Shown here piece by piece: positions 43,554 to 51,968 of a stretch of 64,000 nt of DNA. The stretch spans positions 1,178,001 to 1,242,000 of the forward strand of contig NZ_CP072308.1 in the NCBI RefSeq assembly GCF_017726655.1, read 5' to 3'. The notes under the pieces are model-generated. The model did not search any database, was not told where the DNA came from, and was given only the letters and a program-made list of their open reading frames with translations. This DNA is from Agrobacterium tumefaciens (lineage in GTDB: Bacteria > Pseudomonadota > Alphaproteobacteria > Rhizobiales > Rhizobiaceae). The translations under genes and the position numbers were made by a program. How positions within the stretch are numbered: position 1 is the first letter of the stretch; each line of letters begins with the position of its first letter.

Positions 43554-45653
43554 TTGCCGATTTTCAAGAACCTGCCCGCCGCCCCGACCGCCGAAAAACG
43601 GCCGGTTCAGGATACGCATCACGGCATCACCCGCGCCGACGATTACGCCTGGTTCCGGGCCGATAACTGGCAGGCCATGTTCAAGGACACCTCCATTCTC
43701 GACCCCGCCATCCGCGCCCATCTGGAGGCGGAAAACGCCTATATGGAAGCGGCGATGGGCGACACCAAGGCACTTCAGGAAAAGCTGTTCGAGGAGATGA
43801 AGGGCCGCATCAAGCAGGATGATTCCTCCGTGCCCGTCAATGACGGACCCTATGCCTATGGCACGCTTTTCGTGACCGGCGGCGAACAGCCGCATTATTT
43901 CCGCACCCCGCGCGGCGGCGGCGAAAAACATGTACTGCTGAATGGCGACAAGGAGGCCGAGGGCAAGGATTATTTCCGTCTGTCCGGTCTCGACCAGTCT
44001 TCCGATCACAGTCATGGCATCTGGGGTTACGACGACAAGGGCTCCGAATATTTCACCCTGCGCATCCGCAACCTCGAAAGCGGCGAGGACCTTGCCGATA
44101 TCGTCGAAAACACCGGCGGCGGCGGCGCGTGGGCGCCCGATGGCAAGAGCTTCTTCTATACGCTGCAGGACGAGAACCACCGGCCTTCCAAGGTCTTCCA
44201 CCATATTATCGGTGAGCCGCAATCGGCCGACCGGCTGGTCTATGAGGAAAAGGATCCCGGTTTCTTCATGGGCGTCGGTGCGTCCGTTCTCGACGACTTC
44301 ATCTTCATCGACATTCACGACCACGAGACCAGCGAATATCGCATTCTCTCCACGAAAGACCTGACCGCCGAACCGGCTGTCGTAGCGGAGCGTGAGGAAG
44401 GCATCGAATATTCGATGTGCGAAGGCGGCGACGTCTTTTTCATCCTCACCAATGACGGCGATGCCAAGGATTTCCGCATTGTGGAAGCCCCGGTCACCGC
44501 GCCGGGCAAGGAAAACTGGAAAGAGGTCGTGCCGCATGAGCCGGGCCGGCTGATCCTCTCCGTCGATGCCTATGCCCGCCATCTGATCTGGCTGGAGCGC
44601 CGTGACGGCCTGCCGCGCATCGTCATCCGTGACCGCCGCACGGGCGAGGAACATTCCATCGCCTTTGCCGAGGAGGCCTATTCGCTCGGCCTGCATGGCG
44701 CGGCGGAATATGACACTGACGTCATCCGTTTCTCCTATTCCTCGATGACGACGCCAAGCCAGCTGTTCGATTACGACATGGTGACGCGCGAGCGCACGCT
44801 TCTGAAGACGCAGGAAGTGCCCTCCGGCCACAACCCCGACGATTATATCACCCGCCGCATCATGGCCCCTGCCCATGACGGCGAGCTGGTGCCGGTCTCC
44901 CTGCTTTACCGCAAGGACGTGCCGCTCGATGGGTCCGCTCCCTGCCTGCTCTATGGCTATGGCGCTTACGGCATCACCATTCCCGCGTCCTTCTCCACCA
45001 CGACGCTGTCTCTGGCGGACCGCGGTTTCATCTATGCCATCGCCCATATTCGCGGCGGCAAGGACAAGGGTTTCGAATGGTATGAAACTGGCAAGATGGA
45101 GCATAAGCAGAACACCTTCAAAGACTTCATTGCTGCTGCCGATCATCTCGTTCAGGAAGGCTTCACGTCTTACGAGCGCATCATCGCCGAGGGTGGTTCT
45201 GCCGGCGGCATGCTGATGGGCGCTGTCGCCAATATGGCGCCGGAGAAATTCGCCGGCATTATCGCCGCCGTTCCCTTCGTGGACGTGCTGACGACCATGC
45301 TGGACGACACGCTGCCGCTGACGCCGCCGGAATGGCCGGAATGGGGCAATCCGCTGGAATCGGCGGAAGAATATGGCTGGATCGCCGCCTACAGCCCCTA
45401 TGACAATGTCGCCGCCAAGCCTTACCCTCCGATTCTGGCGCTTTCCGGCCTCACCGATCCGCGCGTGACCTATTGGGAACCAACGAAATGGGTGGCGAAG
45501 CTGCGCGAAAAAACGACGGGTGAAGCGCCGATCCTGCTGAAAACCAACATGGCAGCGGGCCATGGCGGCAAGTCGGGGCGTTTCCAGCGCCTGGAGGAAA
45601 TAGCCTTCGAATACGCCTTCGCGCTGAAGGTGGCCGGCAAGGACGCCGTGTGA
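43554..45653 (+). CDS. ptrB: Oligopeptidase B (S9A family serine peptidase)
   Basis: The ~699-residue protein cleaves short peptides after basic residues in the cytosol. A beta-propeller fills the first ~430 residues. The alpha/beta hydrolase domain carries the nucleophile Ser in EGGSAGGMLMG, Asp in GLTDPRVTYWEPTKW, and His in MAAGHGGKSGR. GYGAYGITIPASFS and HIRGGKDKGFEWYETGK are typical of the family. No ATG exists near the N-terminus; TTG at 43554 (MPIFKNLP) with AGGAAAG upstream is the best start. Confidence 0.93.
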   Translation: MPIFKNLPAAPTAEKRPVQDTHHGITRADDYAWFRADNWQAMFKDTSILDPAIRAHLEAENAYMEAAMGDTKALQEKLFEEMKGRIKQDDSSVPVNDGPYAYGTLFVTGGEQPHYFRTPRGGGEKHVLLNGDKEAEGKDYFRLSGLDQSSDHSHGIWGYDDKGSEYFTLRIRNLESGEDLADIVENTGGGGAWAPDGKSFFYTLQDENHRPSKVFHHIIGEPQSADRLVYEEKDPGFFMGVGASVLDDFIFIDIHDHETSEYRILSTKDLTAEPAVVAEREEGIEYSMCEGGDVFFILTNDGDAKDFRIVEAPVTAPGKENWKEVVPHEPGRLILSVDAYARHLIWLERRDGLPRIVIRDRRTGEEHSIAFAEEAYSLGLHGAAEYDTDVIRFSYSSMTTPSQLFDYDMVTRERTLLKTQEVPSGHNPDDYITRRIMAPAHDGELVPVSLLYRKDVPLDGSAPCLLYGYGAYGITIPASFSTTTLSLADRGFIYAIAHIRGGKDKGFEWYETGKMEHKQNTFKDFIAAADHLVQEGFTSYERIIAEGGSAGGMLMGAVANMAPEKFAGIIAAVPFVDVLTTMLDDTLPLTPPEWPEWGNPLESAEEYGWIAAYSPYDNVAAKPYPPILALSGLTDPRVTYWEPTKWVAKLREKTTGEAPILLKTNMAAGHGGKSGRFQRLEEIAFEYAFALKVAGKDAV

Positions 45654-46136
45654 CCTCCACTCCGGGCGGCACGCGTTGCCGCCCGCCTCGTTTGGCACAA
45701 AAATACCCTCCGAAAAACGATTTCAGATTATTTTTTCCACAAAATTACCCAACAATTTCTTATTTAAATAAAACCCACCTATCGGATGAATTTTTATTGT
45801 GTTTCGATGAAAAATTGCGATTTTTTGTTGAATAATAAAATATACCGCATGTATTATTGAATCCGGAAAATCGTTCCGTAAATTACCTGCATGGCTGCCT
45901 TGCGTCATATCGCGTTGCAATATCACTTTTTCGCCGTATTATGCACGCCGTTGACATATTCATGCGCCTTCCCGCCGCTGTTTCTGCGGCAAGTTCGCGG
46001 CTTGTTCTGCGGATAGTCTCTCGCCGGATTTTTCGGCATTTCCACGCGCCATGTCAGTTCGCCCTTGGCAATCCGGGCTTTGCAGTGCTCCCGCTTTGCC
46101 AATTGAAAACACTGCATCAGACTTGGAGGTCTCCTC
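45654..46136 (+). promoter_or_regulatory. AT-rich intergenic region upstream of the betaine ABC operon
   Basis: A hairpin without T run (GGGCGGC/GCCGCCC, 45664-45684) follows ptrB and may terminate it. The part from 45700 to 45960 is unusually AT-rich and includes a TTGACA (45951-45956) without a convincing -10. No gene is seen. The region probably holds the promoter of the transporter operon. Confidence 0.45.
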
Positions 46137-47147
46137 ATGAAGAAACTCCTGGCCTCGACCATTCTCGTAACGGGCTTTACCATCGCTGCCGGTGCAGCAT
46201 CTTCCGCCAACGCCGCAGAGACCTGTGGCAACATCTCCATCGCCGAAATGAACTGGGCATCCGCCGGTGTCGCGGCTTACGTCGACAAGTTCATCATGGA
46301 AAACGGCTATGACTGCACGGTCAACGTCGTCAGCGGCGACACCACCCCCACTTTCACCTCCATGAACGAAAAGGGCCAGCCGGACATGGCGCCCGAAATG
46401 TGGGTAAACACGCTGGGCGCTCCCTATGAGGAAGCGGTGAAAAGCGGCAACCTCATTCAGGAAGTCAAAATCCTGAGCGATGGCGGCGTTGAAGGCTGGT
46501 GGATCCCGAAATATCTCGCCGACGACCATCCTGACATCAAGACGGTGGAAGACGCGCTGAAGCATCCCGATCTGTTCCCTGCCCCTGAAGACGCCAGCAA
46601 GGGCGCCGTGTTCGGCTGCCCGCCGGGCTGGGGCTGCCAGCCGACAACCGCCAACCTGTTCAAGGCCCGCAAGGCCGATGAAAAGGGCTTTGCGCTTGTT
46701 GATACCGGTTCCGCAGCCGGTCTGGATGGCTCGATTTCCAATGCCTATGAAAAGAAGCAGGGTTGGCTCGGCTATTATTGGGCTCCAACGGCCATTCTCG
46801 GCAAATACGATATGGTGAAGCTGGACGACGGCGTGGCGCTGGACCGCGAGGCCTACGACAACTGCATCGCCAAGCCCGATTGCGCTGACCCGAAGCCGAA
46901 TGCCTATCCGGTGGCGGAGGTCTTCACCGTCGTGACCAAGGACTTCGCCGAAAAGGCGGGCCCTTCCATCGACTACATCCGCAAGCGGCAGTGGGACAAC
47001 GACACCGTCGCCAAGGTTCTGGCGTGGATGGATGAGAACCAGGGCACCAACGAAGATGGGGCCGAGTATTTCCTCGAGAACAACGAGGACATCTGGACGA
47101 AGTGGGTTTCGCCCGAGGTAGCGGAGAAGATCAAGGCTTCGATGTGA
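46137..47147 (+). CDS. proX: Glycine/proline betaine-type ABC transporter, substrate-binding protein
   Basis: The 336-residue periplasmic protein has a signal peptide ending SSANA-AETCG and the OpuAC fold. Trp-rich ligand pocket elements are MNWAS, EMWVN, GWWIPKY and GYYWAPT. Two Cys pairs (PPGWGC and NCIAKPDC) may be disulfides. The ligand is a quaternary amine such as glycine betaine; proline betaine or related compounds are alternatives. The AGACTTGGAGG site gives a strong start. It is first in a three-gene operon. Confidence 0.9.
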   Translation: MKKLLASTILVTGFTIAAGAASSANAAETCGNISIAEMNWASAGVAAYVDKFIMENGYDCTVNVVSGDTTPTFTSMNEKGQPDMAPEMWVNTLGAPYEEAVKSGNLIQEVKILSDGGVEGWWIPKYLADDHPDIKTVEDALKHPDLFPAPEDASKGAVFGCPPGWGCQPTTANLFKARKADEKGFALVDTGSAAGLDGSISNAYEKKQGWLGYYWAPTAILGKYDMVKLDDGVALDREAYDNCIAKPDCADPKPNAYPVAEVFTVVTKDFAEKAGPSIDYIRKRQWDNDTVAKVLAWMDENQGTNEDGAEYFLENNEDIWTKWVSPEVAEKIKASM

Positions 47148-47180
47148 TGGATTGATGGGGGAGTCGGCGCAAGCCGCTTA

Positions 47181-47331
47181 CCCCCCCTCTGCCCTGCCGG
47201 GCATCTCCCCCACAAAGAGGGAGATCGGCTGGGCGCACCCTCCTCACAAATCCGCGACGTGCGTGATGGGCGTATCTCTCACCGCTGGTCGATCTCCCCC
47301 TTGTGGGGGAGATGTCCGGCAGGACAGAGGG
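47181..47331. repeat. ~151 bp RIME-like repeat inside the betaine operon
   Basis: The left arm (cccctctgccctgccgggca) and the right arm (tgtccggcaggacagagggc) frame inner hairpins built on atctcccccacaa / ttgtgggggagat. It is the same family as at 29444 and 18276. It fills most of the 246 bases between the binding-protein and permease genes. Confidence 0.85.
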
Positions 47332-47393
47332 CGCATGCCAAGCCTCCGTCGCCCACGGCACCTCCCCCAAAACCCAAAGGGAAAACAACAATA

Positions 47394-48302
47394 ATGGCCC
47401 TCTGCACCTACCTGCCGGACCTGCTCTGCAAGTTCCCGGCGATCGACAACACCACCATGCGCGTGGCGCGCAAGACCATCGATGACGGCTTTCGCGATAT
47501 CGTGCGCAATTACGGCGATGCGATCGATGTCGTCGTGCATCCGCTGCAGCTCTTCCTCAATTCCTCGGAGCGGCTGTTCATCCAGACCCCGTGGATCATC
47601 ACCATGCTGGTCATTCTCGCCATCGTGCATCTGGCCGGGCGCAGCTTCAAGATCACGGCCGGAACCGCCCTTTCCCTGCTGATGATCGGCGCCGTCGGCC
47701 TCTGGCGCGATGCCATGACGACGCTCTCCATCGTGGCCATCGCCACCCTGATCGCCATCGTCATCGGCCTGCCGCTCGGCATCCTGATGGGTCGTTCGGA
47801 ACGCCTGCAACGTCTCATCAATCCCGTGCTCGACGTGATGCAGACCCTGCCCAGCTTCGTTTATCTCATCCCCGTGGTGGTGATTTTCGGCATCGGCAAG
47901 GTTCCGGGCCTGATCGCAGTGGTGATCTATGCCATTCCGCCGGTCATCCGCCTCACCAGCCTCGGCATCCGCCTCGTTGATCGCGAAGTGCTTGAGGCGG
48001 CAGACGCCTTCGGCTCCTCCAACGGTCAGAAGCTGTTCAACGTACAGCTGCCGCTGGCACTGCCGACCATCATGACCGGCATCAACCAGACCATCATGAT
48101 GGCGCTCGCCATGGTCGTCGTCGCCTCCATGGTCGGCGTCGGCGGTCTCGGCAAGAATGTGCTGCAGGCCATCAACAACCAGTTCTTCACGGTGGGCTTC
48201 CTGAACGGTTTCGCTCTGGTCGCCATCGCCATCATGTTCGACCGGGCGAGCCAGGCTTTCGGCAAGCGCCTGCAGAAATACCGCGAGGTCTCCCATGGCT
48301 AA
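47394..48302 (+). CDS. proW: Glycine/proline betaine-type ABC transporter, permease
   Basis: The 302-residue permease has six or so membrane helices and a typical MetI-like domain: LIAIVIGLPLGILMGRSERL, VLDVMQTLPSFVYLIPVVVIFGIG, and EAADAFGSSNGQKLFNVQLPLALPTIMTGI, which contains the EAA coupling loop. The ATG at 47394 is the sensible start; frames extending further upstream run into the repeat. The stop overlaps the next gene by eight bases. Confidence 0.93.
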   Translation: MALCTYLPDLLCKFPAIDNTTMRVARKTIDDGFRDIVRNYGDAIDVVVHPLQLFLNSSERLFIQTPWIITMLVILAIVHLAGRSFKITAGTALSLLMIGAVGLWRDAMTTLSIVAIATLIAIVIGLPLGILMGRSERLQRLINPVLDVMQTLPSFVYLIPVVVIFGIGKVPGLIAVVIYAIPPVIRLTSLGIRLVDREVLEAADAFGSSNGQKLFNVQLPLALPTIMTGINQTIMMALAMVVVASMVGVGGLGKNVLQAINNQFFTVGFLNGFALVAIAIMFDRASQAFGKRLQKYREVSHG

Positions 48303-49401
48303 AAGCATCGAAATCAGGAATCTTTACAAGATCTTCGGCAAGCATCCCGAGAAATATCTCGAAGCGGTGCGTAAAGGCATGGACAAGGTGGAGCTGAACG
48401 ACAGGCACAATCACGTGCTTGGCCTCAACAACATCAACATCACCATGCCGGGCGGCAAGATCACCGTCGTCATGGGGCTGTCAGGCTCCGGCAAATCGAC
48501 GCTGATCCGCCACATCAACCGGCTGATCGACCCGACAGCCGGCGAGGTTCTCTATGACGGCGAGGACATTTGCGGCATGAGTGCTTCGGCGCTCAGGCAA
48601 TTCCGCCGCCACAAGACGGCTATGGTGTTCCAGAAATTCGGCCTTCTGCCACATCGCACCGTGCTCGAAAACAGCGTCTACGGCCTCGATATCCAGGGCG
48701 TGCCGCGCAGCAAGAGCGAGGAAAAAGGCCGCTACTGGCTGGAGCGTGTCGGCCTTGCCGGTTACGAGGACTATTATCCGAACCAGCTTTCCGGCGGCAT
48801 GCAGCAGCGTGTGGGCCTTGCGCGGGCGCTGGCCAATGACGCCGATATTCTGCTGATGGACGAGGCCTATTCGGCTCTCGACCCGCTGATCCGCGTGGAT
48901 ATGCAGACGATGCTGCTCGATCTGCAACAGGAGTTGAAGAAGACCGTCGTGTTCATCACCCATGATCTGGATGAGGCCCTCAGGCTCGGCGACCACATTG
49001 CCATCCTGAAAGACGGCGAAGTGGTGCAGCAGGGCGACGGCCAGAGCATCATCCTTTCACCGGCCGATGGTTACGTCACCGACTTCGTGCGCGACGTCAA
49101 TCGCGGCCGCGTGCTGCAGGCAAACACGGTCATGGAGCCGCTGGAGAGCAAGCCAGAGGGCATGCCGGTTCCCGAGACCGCGACGCTCGAAACCATCGCC
49201 CGCGATCTCTCTGAAGCCAACGAGACGCAGGCTCATGTGGTGGACGAGGACGGCAAACCGGTCGGCAGCATCGGGCTCGACACGCTGGTGGCTGCGATGG
49301 TGACGCCGGCGCCGCAGGAGGTGGAGGTGAAGGCGGAAGCGGCGGAGGAACCGGAGAAGCTCCAGGAAACGGTTGTGCCGATGGAGAAGGAAACGGCATA
49401 A
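48295..49401 (+). CDS. proV: Glycine/proline betaine-type ABC transporter, ATPase
   Basis: The 368-residue subunit has Walker A GLSGSGKST (about residues 61-69), Q-loop MVFQKFGLLPHRTV, signature LSGGMQQRVG, Walker B ILLMDEAYSALDPLIR (Ala-Tyr in place of Pro-Phe, as in ProV-type proteins) and switch His in ITHDLDEA. After the ATPase core comes a segment of about 100 residues in the place of the CBS pair. Only one CBS-like unit (AHVVDEDGKPVGSIGLDTL) is visible, and the tail is Glu/Pro/Val-rich. Confidence 0.94.
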   Translation: MAKSIEIRNLYKIFGKHPEKYLEAVRKGMDKVELNDRHNHVLGLNNINITMPGGKITVVMGLSGSGKSTLIRHINRLIDPTAGEVLYDGEDICGMSASALRQFRRHKTAMVFQKFGLLPHRTVLENSVYGLDIQGVPRSKSEEKGRYWLERVGLAGYEDYYPNQLSGGMQQRVGLARALANDADILLMDEAYSALDPLIRVDMQTMLLDLQQELKKTVVFITHDLDEALRLGDHIAILKDGEVVQQGDGQSIILSPADGYVTDFVRDVNRGRVLQANTVMEPLESKPEGMPVPETATLETIARDLSEANETQAHVVDEDGKPVGSIGLDTLVAAMVTPAPQEVEVKAEAAEEPEKLQETVVPMEKETA

Positions 49402-49445
49402 TCCGACACCAGACGGATTGGCGCGTCCGCGAGATTTCCTCTTTC

Positions 49446-49558
49446 CGTCATACCGGCCTTGAGCCGTTATCCAGCCAGGCCAAGTCCTTGAACTGAAAGG
49501 ACTCTCTTGCCGCGCAGGGGCGCGCCGGCTGGATTCCGGTTCAAGGCCGGAATGACGG
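49446..49558. repeat. ~112 bp dispersed mosaic repeat, copy 3
   Basis: This copy runs from cgtcataccggccttgagcc to ttcaaggccggaatgacggg, with the same core as copies 1 and 2. It is in the 374-base gap before the CtrA-type site and the small gene at 49776; apart from those I see nothing else in the gap. Confidence 0.88.
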
Positions 49559-49736
49559 GAGCGAGGTGTTTATGGCGCCAGAAATTTAAACCGGGCTGCA
49601 ATGCCGCGAGGGACAAAGCTGGCAACCTCTTCCTTGCCCGTCTTCATTAGGCAAAAACGAAGCGCCACTTCGCCGCCTGTCAACCCTTCCCTGTCGCTGC
49701 AGCGCAGCAGACGCAAGGCTCACGCAAGTCCGCGCC

Positions 49737-49753
49737 GTTAACTATTCGTTAAC
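49737..49753 (+). promoter_or_regulatory. CtrA-type binding site
   Basis: GTTAACTATTCGTTAAC contains TTAA-N7-TTAAC, the full alphaproteobacterial CtrA consensus. It lies 23 bases before the ATG of the 95-residue gene at 49776. A site this close would overlap the promoter. Confidence 0.65.
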
Positions 49754-49775
49754 TTTTGAACGCGGAATCACTGAC

Positions 49776-50063
49776 ATGCAGATCGAAAGCAGTATTGGCG
49801 GATACAACTACAAAGGTCGCATTCGTGACATCGAAAAAGCCGGCGGCGCGCAGAATGCGCCGGAGGAGCAGGCCGTAAATCGCAGTCCTGGCAACCCTAC
49901 GGTTTCCAGCACCATTCTCTCGCAGTCGCTGGCCAATGTGCTCTGGGCGGTCGGCAGCGGCAATGCGCCCGCCCTCCAGGAAACGGCCACCGCTTCTCCC
50001 GAAGACAAGGCGAAAGCGCAGGTCGAATGGGTGCGTAGCGCTTACTCGGAATATACCGAATAA
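49776..50063 (+). CDS. Small hypothetical protein behind a CtrA-type site
   Basis: The 95-residue acidic, soluble protein is not recognised. The first part is IESSIGGYNYKGRIRDIEKAG, followed by a Pro/Asn-rich linker, a short hydrophobic helix (LSQSLANVLWAVGS) and an Ala/Glu/Lys-rich end finishing in YSEYTE. No signal peptide or membrane span. It is convergent with dmeF, ten bases between the stops. The CtrA-type site suggests cell-cycle or motility-linked control. Confidence 0.62.
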   Translation: MQIESSIGGYNYKGRIRDIEKAGGAQNAPEEQAVNRSPGNPTVSSTILSQSLANVLWAVGSGNAPALQETATASPEDKAKAQVEWVRSAYSEYTE

Positions 50064-50073
50064 GCGAGTCTGA

Positions 50074-51096
50074 TCAGGCCCTTGCCGGGCTCACTTCCAC
50101 CGTCACATGCGACAGTTCATGTATGGCGGCAAGTTTCTGCTTATAAAACGCCGGTGCTTTCGGCGCCTGCGAATGGATCGCCACGATAGCGGCGTGATGT
50201 CCCGGCCCCACCTGCCAGACATGCAGGTCCGTAATGCGATCTTCTTCCGTTTCCACAGTTTCACGGATTTCCTGCGGCAGATCCTCGGCATCCGGCAGCG
50301 CGTCGAGCAGCGTCGTCGCCGTCGAGCGGATCAGGCCCCAGGACCAGCGGGCAATCACCAGGCCGCCAACGATACCCATCAAAGGATCAAGGAACGACCA
50401 GCCGTTCCACTTGCCAAGAAGCAGCGCGACGATGGCGAGGACCGAGGTCAGCGCGTCCGCCAGCACATGCAGATAGGCGGCGCGCAGATTGTTGTCCCGA
50501 CCGCCCTTTGCGCCGTGGCCGGCATGGGAACCGGCATGGGAACCGTGATCGTGATGGGCGTGGCTGCCGTGCCCGTGATGGGCATGCGAGCCGTGTGAAT
50601 GGCCGTGACCATGGCCATGATCGTGGTGGTGATCATCCTTCAAAAGCACGGCGCTCAAAAGATTGACGGCAAGGCCGATGGCGGCGACGAGAATGGCCTG
50701 GTTGAAATCGATCTCGATCGGATTGACGAGGCGCATCCCGCTCTCCACCGCAATCAGCAACGCCACGACCGCCAGTACGATGGCGCTGGCAAAGCCGGCG
50801 AGATCGCCGAACTTGCCGGTGCCGAAGGTGAAGCGCGGGTTACGCGCTTCGCGCCGGGCATAAAGATAAGCGAGCGCCGAAATCAGCATCGCGCCGGCAT
50901 GGGTCGACATGTGCCAGCCATCGGCCGTCAGCGCCATGGAACCGTACCAGTGGCCGGCGACGATTTCGGCTACCATCATCGCGGTAGTGAGCGCGATGAC
51001 CATCCACACGCGCTTTTCATTGCGCTCGTGGTTCTGGCCGAGGAAGACATGGTCGTGGCCAGTTGCCGCACGGTGTTCGGATGTCGTCGTCGTCAT
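50074..51096 (-). CDS. dmeF: Cobalt/nickel efflux protein DmeF (CDF family)
   Basis: DmeF exports Co(II) and Ni(II) in exchange for protons. The 340-residue CDF protein has six membrane segments, the metal site residues in LTADGWHMSTHAGAM (TM2, HxxxH/D) and HVLADALTS (TM5, HxxxD), and a cytosolic C-terminal domain (TDLHVWQVGPGHHAAIV). A long His-rich loop (about residues 154-205, units such as HGHGHGHSHGSHAHHGHG) lies between TM4 and TM5, as in DmeF. It is downstream of dmeR with a 62-base gap; together they form the dmeRF operon. Confidence 0.94.
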   Translation of the reverse strand: MTTTTSEHRAATGHDHVFLGQNHERNEKRVWMVIALTTAMMVAEIVAGHWYGSMALTADGWHMSTHAGAMLISALAYLYARREARNPRFTFGTGKFGDLAGFASAIVLAVVALLIAVESGMRLVNPIEIDFNQAILVAAIGLAVNLLSAVLLKDDHHHDHGHGHGHSHGSHAHHGHGSHAHHDHGSHAGSHAGHGAKGGRDNNLRAAYLHVLADALTSVLAIVALLLGKWNGWSFLDPLMGIVGGLVIARWSWGLIRSTATTLLDALPDAEDLPQEIRETVETEEDRITDLHVWQVGPGHHAAIVAIHSQAPKAPAFYKQKLAAIHELSHVTVEVSPARA

Positions 51097-51158
51097 GTCG
51101 CTTTTTCCCGGATCTATGATGTCGATTAAATGTTCGGTTCGATCTGCTGTCGGCCGAT

Positions 51159-51431
51159 TTACCGGATGTAGGTCTTCAGCACCTGGGCCAGCTCTTCTGC
51201 CGCCCGCGCCCGTTCGTCTTCGGTCTCGGCATGCACCACATGCTCATGCAGGTGCTCCTGCATCACCTCCCCTGTCAGACCGGAGAGAGCGCCGCGCACC
51301 GAAGCGAGCAATTGCAGCACCTCGCCACAGGGCTTGGCGTCATCAAGCGCACGCTCCACCGCTTCCATCTGCCCCTTCAGGCGGCGGATGCGGGCAAGCA
51401 GCTTGTCCTTGTTGCGGATGGTATGGGACAT
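51159..51431 (-). CDS. dmeR: Nickel/cobalt-responsive repressor DmeR (RcnR/FrmR family)
   Basis: The 90-residue helical repressor has the RcnR metal fingerprint at exact positions: His3, Cys35, His60 and His64, which marks Ni/Co sensors rather than Cu (CsoR) or formaldehyde (FrmR) sensors. It is followed by dmeF. Its own operator, a 26-base dyad with six G in the centre, is just upstream of the start. The metal-free protein represses; metal release derepresses dmeRF. Start at ATG 51431 after GAGGTCACC. Confidence 0.94.
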   Translation of the reverse strand: MSHTIRNKDKLLARIRRLKGQMEAVERALDDAKPCGEVLQLLASVRGALSGLTGEVMQEHLHEHVVHAETEDERARAAEELAQVLKTYIR

Positions 51432-51440
51432 GGTGACCTC

Positions 51441-51466
51441 ATATACTATAGGGGGGTATAGTATAT
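51441..51466. promoter_or_regulatory. DmeR operator
   Basis: atatactata, six G, tatagtatat is a 10-base perfect inverted repeat around a G-tract, the hallmark of RcnR-class operators (TACT-G tract-AGTA). It lies nine bases upstream of the dmeR start, in the gap before the divergent gene at 51561. Confidence 0.85.
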
Positions 51467-51560
51467 TGGCATCATTTTTTGCACAAGACGCGCAGGACGC
51501 AATCTTCGCGAATGTTTCGACGCTTAAAAATGCCCCATCAGAACTAGGGGACTCACAGTC

Positions 51561-51908
51561 ATGACGACTATCGCAGCAACCAGCAGCATCAATTTCGCCT
51601 CCCCCGTCCGCGGCATCGCGCCTGCGCACAACCGGGAGAGCCAGTCCACCACCGAGGCTTTGCAGGAGCTGACGCGGGCGGCCCATCGCGCCATTTCGGT
51701 GGCAGGCAATGTCGCCACCGCTGTCGCTCCGCTGGCCGGCGCCTCAGCGAGCCTCGCTGCCGCTCTCTGGAACATGGACAGCGGCGCTGCCGCCGCAACT
51801 GGCGCCAATGCTGATGTGACCGCTTCCGCCCAGCCGGATATGGCAAGCCTCGAATCGCAGATCCTGAAGGCGCTCGCCCATGCTCTCGGCGTCGAAGGAG
51901 CCGCTTGA
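51561..51908 (+). CDS. Small Ala-rich hypothetical protein
   Basis: The 115-residue protein is not recognised. It begins TTIAATSSINFASPVRGIAP, then a helical, Ala-rich centre (RAAHRAISVAGNVATAVAPLAGASASLAAALW), and ends with an amphipathic helix LESQILKALAHALGVEG. The length and the Ala-rich helices recall phasin-like or cytosolic small helical proteins, without proof. AGGGGA precedes the ATG at 51561. It lies between dmeR's operator and the ZntR-like gene and could share metal control. Confidence 0.6.
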   Translation: MTTIAATSSINFASPVRGIAPAHNRESQSTTEALQELTRAAHRAISVAGNVATAVAPLAGASASLAAALWNMDSGAAAATGANADVTASAQPDMASLESQILKALAHALGVEGAA

Positions 51909-51968
51909 GGCCATTGAACCGGCGGCGGAAAAGCCATATCTCTAGAGACTGGAGATTTGGAGAAGATC

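Noticed and set aside
43533..45698. A 721-codon open frame on the strand opposite oligopeptidase B
   Set aside because: It mirrors a gene with clear catalytic motifs and has no domain of its own; long antisense frames are expected at high GC.
45857..46312. A 151-codon frame upstream of and overlapping the betaine-binding protein gene
   Set aside because: It overlaps the true gene in another frame, lacks a ribosome site and is Arg/Leu-rich random sequence.
47244..48308. A 354-codon frame opposite the betaine permease
   Set aside because: Asp/His/Gly-rich shadow of a membrane protein that also crosses the RIME-like repeat.
46137..49401. Choline-specific ChoXWV system
   Set aside because: The binding protein differs from the ChoX pattern I recall; only a betaine-type assignment is supported.
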